From Selaginella moellendorffii (taxonomy: Eukaryota > Streptophyta > Lycopodiopsida > Selaginellales > Selaginellaceae): DNA of 64,000 nucleotides. The stretch covers positions 126,825-190,824 of the forward strand of contig NW_003314292.1 in the NCBI RefSeq assembly GCF_000143415.4, in the 5' to 3' direction. The notes under the pieces are model-generated. The model made no database searches. It was not told the DNA's origin and saw nothing but the letters and a program-made list of their open reading frames with translations. Position numbers and translations under genes: made by a program. This document shows, one piece after another, positions 37,680 through 48,945 of the stretch (position 1 is the stretch's first letter; every line of letters starts with the position of its first letter).

Positions 37680-39458
37680 TGTGAGACACAAAATCCCTAG
37701 GCCCCAAAGTGGAGCCGGAAGGGTGCCACGTGGTAGTGGCCAAAGCGAAAGCCAAACAAGTGTAACACGTTTGGACTAAAAGCTCTGACTTGAAAGGTCG
37801 AGAGCGGGAGTGGAACTCCCAACAAAGTGCTCGAGGAACAAGCACGAAGCGAGCAATAAGCGAGACTCCAAAAAGGGACCCAAAAGGACCAACACATGAC
37901 ACGTAGAAGTGTCCGAGATGGACCGAGATGGAGTCCGAGGTGGAGTCCAAGATGGAGTCCGAGCTGGAGTCTGAGCTGGAGTTTGAGACGGAGTCCGAGA
38001 TGGAGTCTGAGATGAAGTCCGAGATGGAGTCTGAGACAGAGTCCAAGATGGAGTCCGAGGTGGAGTCCAAGATGAACCCAAGATGGAGTCCGAGATGGAC
38101 TGAGATGGAGTCTGAGATGGAGTCCGAGATGGACCCGAGATGGAGTCCGAGATGGACCGAGATGGAGTCTGAGATGCACCCAAGATGGAGTCCGAGATGG
38201 ACCGAGATGGAGTCCAAGATGGACCCGAGATGGAGTCCGAGATGGAGTCCGAGATGGACCCAAGGTGGAGTCCGAGATGGACCCGAGATGGTGTCTGAAG
38301 TCGAGACCGAGACCGAGACCGAGACCGGGACCGAGACCGGGACCAAGATCGGGAATGAGACCAAGACCAAGGCCAAGGCCGAGACCAAGCCCAAGTCCAA
38401 GTCCGAGTCCAAGTCCGAATCCGAGTCCGAGTCCGAGTTCGAGTCCGAGTTCGAGTCTGAGAGGGTGAAAGCCCAAAGCGTTCGTCTCCCAGACCCTGGG
38501 GGGTTTGGTGAGCTCCAAAAGTATAGTAAGGGGGAGGACTACAGTGGAGCCAGTTTGGCCAGGAAAGGCCAGTTTGGCCCAGGAAGGCCAGACCCAGTGT
38601 TGGGTGATGAAAAGACCACTGGGAAGTCCAAGACTAGAGTGAATACAGATTAACAAGCGGGGTAGCTTGGTGAAGTGTTCAAAAGCCGGCTCTAGTTCCC
38701 CCGGGAGATCGACTGGCTGATGCTGTCAGTCCAAGTGTGGGTGGCACTACCTACTTGGATACCAGGCATGGCTCAACGGAACCTCGCTCTAAGCCCATGG
38801 CTAGAGCACCTAAAGGCGGAAGGCGGGGAGAGTACCCATGGGGCTCGTGTAGGCCAACGGTGTTCCAAAATGTTGTCCCGGAGTCCCAAATGGGGGAAAG
38901 GAGGAAGAGTAGTCCTCTAGTGTAGTGACTAAGGATATAGTCACATGGTGAAGAAGTCCCGAAGGACCATGGGACTTAGTGGTCGGGCCTGTGGGCCTTG
39001 ATCGAGTGGTAGTGTTGGCAAACATGGCCATGGACAGAAAAGAGACTTAGTAGGAACTAACGAAGGGATATTAGGGAAGGCTATTCCCCATGTCTGTGGG
39101 CATCCTAAGGATGCTGAGGAGTGGATCTGGGATGACCACTCGTGGTCGGATGGCCCAATCTTGGAGAGACGGGTTTGTGATGCAAGTGGTATTGGACCAC
39201 TAGTGTGGCAAAGGTGAATAAGCATGGCCTTAGCGTAATGGGCCGATATGTCAGTAGTACCTTTAGGTGTCAGTCTTGGAACTGGACACATGGAGCACTT
39301 GGACTAAGTGCAAGGGATGAGTGGCATGGGTGCCATTCTTGGGGCTAGCAAGTCCCAAGTCCTGAATTGGACTTAAGGAGGTTGTGAATGAGACTCCTCC
39401 AAGTGGTCGAAGGTGTGGTTAAGTGACTAAACTAGAATGGGAAAATTAGTCGCTTACA
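37680..39458 (+). mobile_element. Solo LTR of another LTR family, inside chromovirus gag
   Basis: 1779 bp, TGTGAGACAC...CGCTTACA, flanked by identical GCCGC (37675-37679 and 39459-39463). Removing it rejoins gag ('FISGLQTWA' to the nucleocapsid part). It contains the shared core block (about 38465-38545), which sets its orientation as plus, and a large 12-bp minisatellite. There is no primer site or coding part, so it is a solo LTR. Confidence 0.82.
37915..38470 (+). repeat. 12-bp minisatellite (gagatggagtcc-like) in the solo LTR
   Basis: Dozens of units of 'gagatggagtcc' and variants, drifting into 'gagaccgagacc' and 'aagtccgagtcc' toward 38470. It creates long but meaningless frames on both strands (Glu/Ser-rich on plus, Leu/Gly- and Ser-rich on minus). 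A related but shorter array occurs in both chromovirus LTRs. Confidence 0.9.
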
Positions 39459-40306
39459 GCCGCAAGCCCAGGTTTGCAAGCCCGATATGAAGGCATGGAA
39501 CGCATCCATATCCCCCATGTCCGTGACAAGTATCCTCTTTGCTATAAACCCATTCACATACTCCTGAATGGTTCCGGTCTGTTTCAGCCTACTTAGCTCG
39601 TCTCTTAGATGCAGAGTAGCATTCGGAGGAACGTAAGTCACGTGGATCCTCGCCTTCATCATGTCCCAAGTGGCCACCGGTCCTTCGTTAGCCTCCGTCG
39701 TTCTCCACTAAGACTTGGCATTATCTGCCAAGTATGGTTTTGCACATGGGACCTTCTCCGAAAGTAACCGCAACGCTCGAAAGTAATCCTCCATATCATA
39801 AAACCAATCCTCCACCACCTTATAGTTATTCACTCCCTTAAAGACCGATGGGGGCTTTGGTTTGTACTTGGGAACTACCTGAGGGACTGATTCCACTTCA
39901 GTCTATTCGACCTTGTTTGGTTCTACCTCAGTCCCTACCAAAGGGTCCGCACCTTCTGCGTTGCCAGCATCCGCAGTCTTTTGCTTTTTCTTCTGCTTCT
40001 TGTCACGCTTTAGCTTGCGTATGAGAATCTCCAACAGGGCATTGGTCTATGCCAATTGTCCTTCTAGAACGTCTAATCGAGCCTTGGACGACCACATCTT
40101 GCCACCAGACTCCTATTTGGAAGTTTCCTCACTAGAGTCCTCCTCATGCAAGGATTCCTCATCCATAGCCTTTTGTTCGACTAGAGGCTCCAGCTCTGGA
40201 GGAGGTTTTGTCTCCGCCTTGGTTTGTTTTTGCCCTGCCTTTGCCATCTCCCAGCAATCCGCCTCTATCCTTCGCTAAAACTGAGAAAAAGGCTCCGATA
40301 CCAAAT

Positions 40307-41388
40307 TGTAAGCCACAAATATTTCCTTTCCAATTTACCAACTTACCTCATCTATCCATCCAACACTTCCTTGACTATTGCTAAATTCCCTCGCCAAGGT
40401 TCCCGTCTATGGTACCAACTCTTACTTGGTCCTACTTAGTTTCAGCTACTCACTGCACGAGCAACGGAGCATTAGCCATCCATCCACGGATTCCCAAATC
40501 TCTCCCAATCCCCCTCCCCGGGTTAGACTGGACTTAAGGTTCGGCTACACTCCCTACAGGCACAAGCAGCCAAGCACACCAAGCCTCCAAGTTTCTAACA
40601 CCCCTTGGTACCATAAGATTTGATCATGGGACCCTCTAAATCCTAAGTCTTGGGTGCAACACTTGCTTTGGGATGTCAGGGCGAAACACCGTGGCCTAAC
40701 GGCCCGGTATGGGCACCTCTACCCCCCCACTTCCATCTTGAAGGAAGCCCCAAGCCCCTAGGAAGGGCAAGGACCAATGAGCCGCATGGTACTCAAGTGG
40801 GGCACCACTCCACATGAGCCGCCGGGAGCACTGCAGTCGGTTTCCCTTTCAAGAATGGGAGTTGCTCTTGAGCACTTCCTGGGGTGGCCCCTCCGGCACC
40901 ACCCAAGTCCCTGCTCACTCCCACCCACGGCCCCTCGGCCCCAATCTCAACCTCAAGCTAGTTTGGAAGCACCACTAGAGAGTTCCTTCAAGACTGGTTT
41001 CTGGACTTCACTATCCCTACTATACTTTTGGAACCCCCTGCAGCCCCCCGGGAGATGCATGCTTTGGGCTTTCACCCCTTGACCCATATTAGTACTTGGA
41101 CCCGATTTCGGACTCGATCTCGGACTCAATCTCGGACTCGATCTTGGACTCGACTTCGGACTCGACCTAGGACTTGGTCTCAGACCTGATTTGGATCTCG
41201 GACTCTATCTCAAACTCGGTCTCCGATTCGGCCTTGGACTCGATCCCGGACTCTATCTCGAATTTGGTCTCAGAGTCGGTTTTGGACTCAATCTTCAACT
41301 CGGTCCCGTTCAATGAACTCTTTGTCATTTTGGTCATGCTTTGGGGGATCCTTTAGCCTACGACACCTTGGCAAGTTGGTTCCTTACA
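40307..41388 (-). repeat. 5' LTR of the chromovirus
   Basis: 1082 bp, TGTAAGGAAC...GGCTTACA on the minus strand. It contains a degenerate 'ggactcgatctc' minisatellite (about 41095-41315) and the shared LTR core block near 41008-41082, with a run of six C. Confidence 0.88.
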
Positions 41389-41523
41389 ATTTAACCCCAA
41401 GTATTCCAAAAACTTTAACCGATTGAAAAACGGGGTGCACTCTTATTCATGGGCCCTTTCTCTTTATATTTGAGCATCTATGGATCATCTCTCGAGTCGT
41501 TCCCTTTGATTGCTTACATATAT

Positions 41524-44500
41524 TAACATTTTGTATATAGTGAATTTATTTAATAAATAAATTCAACTATTTACAAATCCACATCACTAGAAGATAGGAA
41601 GATACCCATTAAATCACAATAATTGTTAGATACTAATTGTAATAATGAAGATAATAAAAAGTAGGTTTTTGGGGGGTCTTTATAATGCACTAAATTCATG
41701 CACATCTAGCAATAGATGTAGTTGCCGGATCAGCATAGTTATTGCTTTTGCTTATGCTAAAAGCCTTGGTAGGGAGGCAATTCCTTGTCAGTTAATAAAG
41801 AATCATATCAACTAGGGGGCTTATGAGGTTCATCAATGTCAAGTCCTTCAACAATTGATGCACTCGGCTGGAGTCATTTGAGAGGGGCTATAACTTCTTT
41901 AAAGAAGGCCATTTCTAAGTATGATTTTCGTATAATGACAAATCATGTCATTGGTAGTATTGCAACTAATTGACACAAATCCAGTCAATCTAAACTTGAT
42001 AGAATATAAATATGCTCATACCCCTTTAATGACTACCGCACGCCCCCCCCCCCCAATAGTGATGCCATGTGCCATCGTCTTTTGTTATTTCTTGCATTGG
42101 TTATTCCAGTAGATGGGGGGAGGGTGGGTAAATAGGGCATGCCACGGCCCTATTACATATTTTAATCATAAGCATTATAAGTGAAACAATGCATCAAATT
42201 AAATCACATACTCCACCACTTGCCACAAGTCTTATTTGGATGATGTCGAACCACTTGTTTTGAAAAAATATGTGGAGATGATTTTGTATTATAATTCAGT
42301 GGGAAACACATGACAATCCCTTATGGGACAAAGGGAAACTATTGATTTTTATGGTTTGATAGGCAATGGTGTAGGATTTGAGAGAGAGCTTTTAATAGTA
42401 GGGTAAGTGAAAGGAGAGTGTGCTTTAATCTCTTGCACTTTTAGGGCTATAGGTATGCTTGCTTTACTTATATTGAGAAGTGGCTAGTAGCAAATTTTAT
42501 TTGTCCTTTAGAGCATTCTGAGTGGGTCTTAAATCTAGTCCTTGCAAGAAAAGCAAATAACAAGTTTTAACTCTATAAACTTTAGGAATTTGAACAAGGT
42601 TACCACAAAGTAAAGGATCACTTTCCTACACTTTTTATGGAAGCAATTGTGGATAAGATGGTGGGACACCAATTCTACTCCTTTATGAATAGTTTCTCTA
42701 GCTCCAGAGGATCATGACCTCACAACCTCAGGGAAATTGTCAAGCTAGATTTACAAATAAAACCCTTAAAAATATATTTAAGAAGAGAATGAAGATAAAT
42801 AAAAAAGACTTAGACAATTGTATCCATGATGCTCTATAGGCATACCAAAATTACTTACACAAAAAGCTGTACACTATGAGATCAACTAGAAAGAATCAGT
42901 CAAGAGAAAATTCACTATGCTAGAGAAGCTCAATAAAGAATAACTACAAGTAATCTGGATGCTTGAAGCCATTCAAGCTAGAAGAAAAGCTAATTATAAT
43001 AGAAAAAAAGACTTAAATCAAGTTTTATAGTTTCGAGGAAACATAAAGAAAATTGGCTCATAAATGAAATCAAGATAGGAAAGACCAATTCCTCATCCAA
43101 CAATTCAAAAATCCAAAAATAATAGTAATTGCAACATTCAACAATAAATATCTCTAAACTGTTAACTTTAACAAGCTTAAGAAATACCAATCAATCGATA
43201 CCAACCTTGTCAACAACAATCTAAGAAGAAGTAAAAATTATAACTTTGAAACCCAACCACTCAAAAATTACAACCTTAAATCTTAAGAATCCAATATTGA
43301 AGAGAATTATGAGCTCAACAATCCAAGAACTTTAAATACAAAACTTAAAACTTTGACATAAATAAAACAAACAAAAATCAAAATCAAGATTCCAATAGAA
43401 AAATAAATCTCAAGAGTCAAACTCAATAACTCAACTCAAAAAAGAATTGTAAGTTCTAGACACAATTTCAAGAAGATTCTCAAAAATCAAGTTTAAGAAT
43501 TCAATTTAAAAAAAAATCTAATCAAGAAAAGACATGATGACTAAAAACAAAATTATGAAACCCAACAATCTACCAAGACTCATCAGTTGCACAGAAAATC
43601 AAGAGAAAATATGCTCTATCAAGAAGACAATAATAACAGAAAGAACATTCAAGTTAGAGATTTGAACCCAAATCACTCAACTTATTTAAATTTGTGGCAT
43701 AATGCATTGAGATCAAGAAAAAAGAATAGGGAAATGGAGCATGCAAGCATGTGGCATTACCAAGGAGTTCAGCTTCAATCCTAAAGTCCTCAACATGATC
43801 AAGGTGAGTCTTCTCTTGCTGTGCAATCCAACTTAAGAGGACTGAAGAGTTTATATAAGGTTAAGACTTTATGAATTTTTAAAGATTATAACCCATACAA
43901 TCTCAACATCACCAAGAATCTTCTCTTAACATACAAAGAAGACTTTCTATACACCAGCAAATATGAGTTTGTCATGCATGCTAAATATTTTGTGTAGGAT
44001 TTCAAACTTCCCACTGGTGGAGAGCAAGTAACATTGATCCCATGTATGAAGGGGGTTTCACCAAAATGCATCAAAGTTCTTAAGAACTACAACAGCAACA
44101 ATTCTCTACAAATGAGCAATGTGATTAATGAAGCAAAGTGGCAGCTCAAGTTTTTTGTCCTCAGGCTTGAGATGCATAAGTCAACAACCTCTACTGGTGA
44201 AGCAAATTGCAATTCTCTATAACAACTTGTAGCAGAAAACAAGAGTTGACATCGTGAGCTACCTCCACAACAAGTTCATTAAGGAATCAACTTGACAATG
44301 ACCATGCTCCAAGACACAAAGCTTGGCATGACTTCAGTCCAAGCTTCTCCCATTGTGTCCCAGCATCACTCAACCAGCTCAGAATTAAGTGGAAATTGTT
44401 CCATGTATGCAAGATTCCCTTACAACAATAACTGCCTACTGGACATTATAGCCTGAGGAACTTATCTAAACAAGGGAATCTTGATGATCAATACCACGTC

Positions 44501-44639
44501 TTTCAGGCCAAAGATAACGATCTAGAAAACCATTTTACTTACAAGCAAAAATAGAGGCACCAACTTTCATTTCAGCCTTCAGCTCAGCCCTTTACATGCA
44601 TCTAAATTTTCACATAAAGGGGCACATTCTTCTAGTTGT
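41524..44639. other. AT-rich region, no supported gene
   Basis: Contains a C-run at about 42042-42054 and a strongly A-rich stretch (about 43000-43560). Frames are short and Asn/Lys-rich. A remnant of a gag-like gene around 43590-44220 cannot be excluded, but no motif supports it. Confidence 0.45.
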
Positions 44640-45356
44640 TGTTTCAGACTTGTAGCTTAATTAACAAAATTTTAATGTTGGCTATTCTGGCTTGGTCGCA
44701 AAGTCTGCAACGAGAGCGAGTGATTGCTGACACCGCTATGGGCAGCTGGGAGCCTTCTCAAAGACGCCGCTACTCGACAAGTCCAGGCATAAGTTTCTGC
44801 AGTGTCTGCGATACTCAAGAAGGCACGAGCCGCTGGTGTAGGTGAGGAGTTGCTACGCACAGACGTCAGAGGTAGCTTCCGTGGTTGCGCTGGGGATTGG
44901 CAAGTCGGCTTTGTCTTCGTGCTCCTGTGGGAGCTCCTCCCGAAGAAGCCTTCTCAAGTTCAGAGAATCCAACAGGTTCTAAGAACGGCAAGAAGGCCAA
45001 AGAGGAAGGCACGGTGTGGTACCTGGCGGACTGGGAGATCGATGAAGGCCTTGCAAGATCGTACCTGCAGAATCACGGTCACTTTTTCATGAAGGGAGAT
45101 TATGTGATTAAGCTTTTCATCCCGACTTGGTCTCCGGACACGCTCAACAATCGGGTGTTCAAGCATCAAAAAGCAGAGGTAGACGAGAGTGGGGATCCAA
45201 GACAGGCATGCACCATGGCAAGCTTAAGAGTGCGATCCAGTGTTGTGGCTCTCAGATGGTGAGAGATCACATAACACTCGAGGATGAAGAGACTTACGCC
45301 GTCACCTCCAAGAAGCTAGCCAGGGCGTATGTTACAGACAAGGTGCTGGCACCACT
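44640..45356 (+). other. GC-richer segment with unrecognised partial coding potential
   Basis: Base composition changes sharply to that of the adjacent PPR gene. The longest frame (44885-45262, 125 codons) contains 'VWYLADWEIDEGLARSYLQ' and 'MKGDYVIKLFIPTWSPDTL', which read like real protein rather than noise. It lacks a convincing start and I do not recognise the family. It lies tail-to-tail with the PPR gene on the opposite strand. It may be an exon or fragment of a host gene. Confidence 0.35.
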
Positions 45357-47669
45357 TTATTCCTTTTTAGCTTTGCTACTGATTATTTCTTGAGACGTAG
45401 TCTCTCCTACAGTCGAAAGCTTTGTGGAGGAGAGTAGAATGTAAGGAGCTGATTCATAGCAGTGCGCGTCATGGTGTCGCATATCAATAATCTGTCCAGC
45501 AGCTCGATCATCAGCTCCTTTCGCATCACTTTGCTGGCTACAAGCCGAGAGTAGCGTCGTCCAAGCAAGAGCTTGCGGCTCAAAAGGCATAGCTTTGATG
45601 AGATCCTCAGCCTCTCCCAGTTGCCCTGAGCGAGCCAACAAATCCGTCATGCAATGAAAGTTGTCCGCGTTTGGAAAGATCCCATGGTCGCCGCTCATCG
45701 ACATGAAGAACTCGTAGCCAGGCTTGAGCAGCCCTCTGTGGCTGCATGCGTGAAGGATGGTGTTGAAGCTGAGCTCGTTAGGAGCTATGCCTTCCAGGAA
45801 AATGAGCCGCAAGTGATGGATCGCCTCGTTGGTCTGACCGAAATGAGCATAAGTCGCAAGCATCGCATTCCAGGAGATTGAATCCTTGTGCTTGAGCTTC
45901 CAAAACACCGCTGCTGCCTCGTTGAAGCTCCCGCACTTGGCATACATGTCCATGAGCGCGGTGGCCACCACGAAATCTTGGTCAGCGAGCTGGGCGTGGA
46001 TCTCCCTGCCATCTTTCACTGAAACCATGTTGGCACAAACGCTTAGAATAGTAGCGTAAGTGTAGCTATCCGGCTTTTCAGTGCCTTTCGAAAGAAGAAG
46101 CTCGTACAGCTCGAGCGCTTGTGTGTTATACCCGTGTTGGGCATACCCGGCGAGCATCGCGTTCCATGTAACCGTGTTCCTCCTTTGCATTGCATCGAAG
46201 ATGGATTTAGCAGGCTCGAGCTCCCCACACTTGGCGTAGAGATCCACCAGAGATGTCCCAACGACGAGATCACGCTCGACCATCCCAGTGGAAGCAACTC
46301 GAGCGTGGATAGACTTGCCACTCTCCAAGTCTCGCAGCTCCGAGCATGCCTCGATAACGCTCGAGAAAGTGAAGCTATCCGGCTGGGCTCCCTCAAGGCA
46401 CATATTCCTGTAGAGCTGGAGAGCTTCCCGGCTATGCCCAAACTGGGCATGGGCCGAAATCATGGCACTCCAAGACACTGTATCCCGGTGCTCCATCTCC
46501 TCAAACAAAGCTCTAGCTTCTTCAAGGCTGCCACCTTTCGCATACATGTTAAGTGCCGCTGTTTGCACGACTTGGTCGCTTGTACCACACTGGAGCGCTC
46601 GCGAAAGAATCTCCTTCCCAAACCGGATGCCAGAGGAGCTCGCACAAGCGAGGAGAATGGTGGAAAATGTAAAATCATCAGGCTTGACTCCATCGAGTTC
46701 CATCCTCCTCAGGAGCTTAAAAGCTTCGAGAAAATCACCAGTGTGGGCATTTGCTGCAATCATAGCATTCCAGCTGACATGATCTCTTCTGCTCATCCTG
46801 TTGAAAACATCTCTAGCTTCCGTAATGCTGCCTCTCTTCGCATACATGTTTAGCAGAGCGTTTTGGAGAACCAAGTCGGATTCGAGCTGCCGGGAAACGA
46901 TTTGCTGATGTATAAGTCGGCCTTGTACAAGAAAAAACCCACTATCGCCAAAAGGAGAACAGCACAATCCCAAAACAATCACAAAGGTGGCGAGGTCAGG
47001 CTCGACGTCGATCTTCCCAAAGAGCTCAAGCCCAGTTTCATAATGCCCTCTCTTGGCAAATGCTGCTAGCATTGAGTTCCACGAGATTACATCTTTCACG
47101 GCCATGGAATCAAATACCTGACAAGCTTCGCCCAAACTTCCAGATTTCGCGTACATGATCATTAGCGAGTTCTGGATCACCACATCGCAATGTAATCCCA
47201 GCCTAGAGATGCGCTGGTGAATCGCTCGCCCCTGTCCAAGAGCGCCCGCCTTGCAGCACGCACCAAGAACCGCCGAGAAGACGAACTCATCCGGCAAGAC
47301 CCCCTCCAGATCCATTCCATGGAAGATCTGGAGAGCCTCCCAAGGATGCCCATTCTGGGCATATGCCGAGATCATCATCGTCCAGCTGTAAACGTTCTTG
47401 GCGGCGATGTGATCAAAGGCAGCGCGGGCCAGCGGCGCGCTCCGGCACCTGCCATACATCTGCAAGAGGAGATTCCCGAGCAGCGTGCCCGACTCCTGAC
47501 CAGAGTCTCGCAACCGCGCGTGGATCGCGATGCCCTCGCGCAGATCCCTGCATTGCCGCAGCAGCGCCGCGAGTGCCTGGATCGAGGCTCGCGTTCTGTG
47601 AGGAGCAGCCGGAGAGATGTCGTCCGGCGAGGCTCGGCATTGGCGCTGCTGTCCAAGAACCGCGCTCAT
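45357..47669 (-). CDS. Pentatricopeptide repeat protein (PLS class), intronless
   Basis: A 770-residue protein made almost wholly of PPR units of alternating P, L and S length, seen in repeated blocks such as 'SWTMMISAYAQNGHPWEAL', 'DVISWNSMLAAFAKRGHYE' and 'LVDLYAKCGELEPAKSIF'. Such proteins bind single-stranded RNA in mitochondria or plastids, for editing, splicing or stability. The C-terminus enters an E-type domain ('AWTTLLSACSQQSDAKGAD', 'YESAPYILLSSTK') but then diverges and stops without a DYW deaminase domain. If it acts in editing it would need a partner, and the tail may be degraded. The ATG at 47669 gives MSAVLGQQRQ; an upstream TTG in frame is ignored. No clear transit peptide was assigned, although the N-terminus is rich in Arg and Ala. 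Lack of introns and high GC fit lycophyte PPR genes. Partial copies lie at 51160-52976. Confidence 0.88.
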   Translation of the reverse strand: MSAVLGQQRQCRASPDDISPAAPHRTRASIQALAALLRQCRDLREGIAIHARLRDSGQESGTLLGNLLLQMYGRCRSAPLARAAFDHIAAKNVYSWTMMISAYAQNGHPWEALQIFHGMDLEGVLPDEFVFSAVLGACCKAGALGQGRAIHQRISRLGLHCDVVIQNSLMIMYAKSGSLGEACQVFDSMAVKDVISWNSMLAAFAKRGHYETGLELFGKIDVEPDLATFVIVLGLCCSPFGDSGFFLVQGRLIHQQIVSRQLESDLVLQNALLNMYAKRGSITEARDVFNRMSRRDHVSWNAMIAANAHTGDFLEAFKLLRRMELDGVKPDDFTFSTILLACASSSGIRFGKEILSRALQCGTSDQVVQTAALNMYAKGGSLEEARALFEEMEHRDTVSWSAMISAHAQFGHSREALQLYRNMCLEGAQPDSFTFSSVIEACSELRDLESGKSIHARVASTGMVERDLVVGTSLVDLYAKCGELEPAKSIFDAMQRRNTVTWNAMLAGYAQHGYNTQALELYELLLSKGTEKPDSYTYATILSVCANMVSVKDGREIHAQLADQDFVVATALMDMYAKCGSFNEAAAVFWKLKHKDSISWNAMLATYAHFGQTNEAIHHLRLIFLEGIAPNELSFNTILHACSHRGLLKPGYEFFMSMSGDHGIFPNADNFHCMTDLLARSGQLGEAEDLIKAMPFEPQALAWTTLLSACSQQSDAKGADDRAAGQIIDMRHHDAHCYESAPYILLSSTKLSTVGETTSQEIISSKAKKE

Positions 47670-48537
47670 CAATCATGCTTTGTTGGCTTAGCAAAATATT
47701 TTGCAAAGCTCTCCACGAGAGGATCCTTGGTGTTAACACTAGGGAAGCGCCTTTATAATTATAGTATCAAGCATACTCCTTGGAAATTCCTCTTCGTTTC
47801 TCGTTTAGTGTGTGGACGCCCCCTTAAAAACGGGAGTGGTGCGCTCAAACGAAAGCTAAACAATGATAAGGATTTGGAGCTCCAAGCTTGTTCTTCAATC
47901 CTCGCATGCTTTCTCGCATTGCTCTTCACGCCTGCGACTGGGATCGAGATCCATAAATCCTACCAACGCTCCGGCGATCGATCAATCGTTGTTTGTGGAG
48001 TTCCAGGAGGCAGTCCCATTCGGGGACGTGTTCTAATCCTTTGGGGCATCAGCAACGGCAACAAGCTAATAAACACTCAGGTAGAACTCTTTTAATTCTG
48101 GAATTTCCTGTTTGGTAGAGAGTTTTTCTGAGAATTTCAACTTCAAGGATCGGGATTTAAGTCTTATAATTTCCAATACAACAACCTTGTAAAATGTCTT
48201 GGGCAGAATGTCAAGAGCATCTACCCTGATCCTCTAATTTAGCTCAATAAATTGAACTGAAATAGAAAAGAAACATTATTAAAAGGAAAAAGTATGGCAA
48301 TGTGATCAAAGGTGCATCATTTATTTATGTTCAGATATTTTATTTGTTTTCAATTGCACACAAAATTATTATGAATACGATTGCTTATTATTACCAATTG
48401 AAACATGGTGTGTGCATTATAATATTGACATCACTGCAAGGGCATGCCATATGCACAAACACTTTATTCAAAGTGTGCAATTAGATTTGATTCATGTACA
48501 AGAAAGCACAAAGCATTGTAAGATCTTGTTGTGGTGA
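47670..48537. other. PPR upstream region and spacer
   Basis: Presumed promoter of the PPR gene (minus strand) nearest 47670. Beyond about 48100 the sequence is AT-rich with no gene seen. Confidence 0.4.
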
Positions 48538-48945
48538 TCAGTGAGTGACATTTCTATGGTTTTTATGGCTCCTCAAGATTTTGTGGCGGTGGAGATACGA
48601 ACCGATCACGTACATGCCACAACTCATCCGGGATGGATCCCACAAAGAAATTTGTGCTGATATCCAGGATCGGTTGCCAGTGATGTTGAGCTGCATGAGA
48701 TTGCCACACTGCTGCAGCGTTGGAACTGAGCAGTGTACATTGAGGTCAGTGAGGTTGGAGAGATTGCCGACGCTGGGTTGGATCTCACCAGAGAGGGAAT
48801 CTTCAAAGATCTGGAGTGAGCATGGGAGGCTGGGTGTTGGGCTGGGGCTGCTCAAATCCAGCTGCTGCAATGCCACAAGACTCAAGAAGAAATTTGCAGA
48901 GGCCAAGTTCCCAAAGCTGCCCATCCAGCAGTGTGCAAATACCAA
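48538..48945 (-). pseudogene. Fragment of a leucine-rich repeat (receptor-like) gene
   Basis: The minus-strand frame carries LRR text: 'LVALQQLDLSSPSPTPSLP', 'DSLSGEIQPSVGNLSNLTD' and 'QQCGNLMQLNITGN'. This is the consensus of plant extracellular LRRs as in receptor-like kinases, but repeat spacing is irregular (short deletions). There is no signal peptide, transmembrane helix or kinase nearby. It is best read as a relic. Plain chance is unlikely given the GEIQPSVGNLSNLTDL core. Confidence 0.6.

Larger units (their letters stand above)
33787..40247 (-). pseudogene. Chromovirus gag-pol, broken
   Basis: Gag starts at 40247 (MAKAGQKQTK), with capsid parts at 39896-39432, then the solo-LTR interruption, then the C-terminal nucleocapsid, where the zinc knuckle reads GYNCSEVGHFSREC (first Cys changed to Gly). 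Protease has the active-site DTGASDN (about 37140). Reverse transcriptase (36442-35897) keeps [11 protein letters not shown] but its catalytic box is YIED instead of YIDD. RNase H (35860-35447) has ETDASD and YTDN. Integrase shows the H-H zinc part (ECHDKPFAGH, 35100), the first Asp (MDFIMG), SDRD, and a GKY-like tail. A chromodomain (EEYEVEAILNVRKS...FHVKWKGF, about 33900-33800) ends the frame. Stops at 39715, 35890, 35447 and 34813 replace Trp or Gln codons, and a frameshift lies near 36435. This is an element gene, not a host gene. Confidence 0.88.
32184..41388 (-). mobile_element. Ty3/gypsy chromovirus, 9.2 kb, decayed
   Basis: Flanked by identical ATTTA (32179-32183 and 41389-41393). Minus-strand order: 5' LTR (41388-40307), primer binding site (40306 downward, TTTGGTATCGGAGCC), gag, protease, reverse transcriptase, RNase H, integrase, a C-terminal chromodomain and 3' LTR (33294-32184). 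This pro-RT-RH-INT order with a chromodomain defines chromoviruses. A foreign solo LTR interrupts gag at 37680-39458. Several stops and shifts make it non-autonomous now. Confidence 0.92.
31732..41518 (-). mobile_element. TRIM-C2 miniature element, interrupted by a chromovirus
   Basis: One LTR-C occupies 31732-31924. A short interior with the typical TRIM-C blocks follows to about 32107, and the second LTR-C begins near 32108. That LTR is cut at 32183 and resumes at 41389-41518 after the 9.2-kb gypsy insertion. The flanks read GATAT (31727-31731) and TATAT (41519-41523), an imperfect target duplication. Minus orientation is inferred from the position of the primer site complement next to the second LTR. 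Confidence 0.75.

Noticed and set aside
37928-38653. Long Glu/Ser/Met frame (241 codons) and overlapping Leu/Gly and Ser frames on the other strand (up to 379 codons)
   Set aside because: They are translations of the 12-bp minisatellite inside a solo LTR; open in many frames because the unit lacks stops. Only the C-terminal end of the 379-codon frame (nucleocapsid of chromovirus gag) is real.
42042-42054. C-run as another LTR core
   Set aside because: It lacks the flanking core blocks seen at the LTR C-runs, so it is treated as simple sequence.
47217-48095. Plus-strand frame of 292 codons
   Set aside because: Most of it is antisense to the PPR gene, and the remainder runs through its promoter without recognisable protein text.
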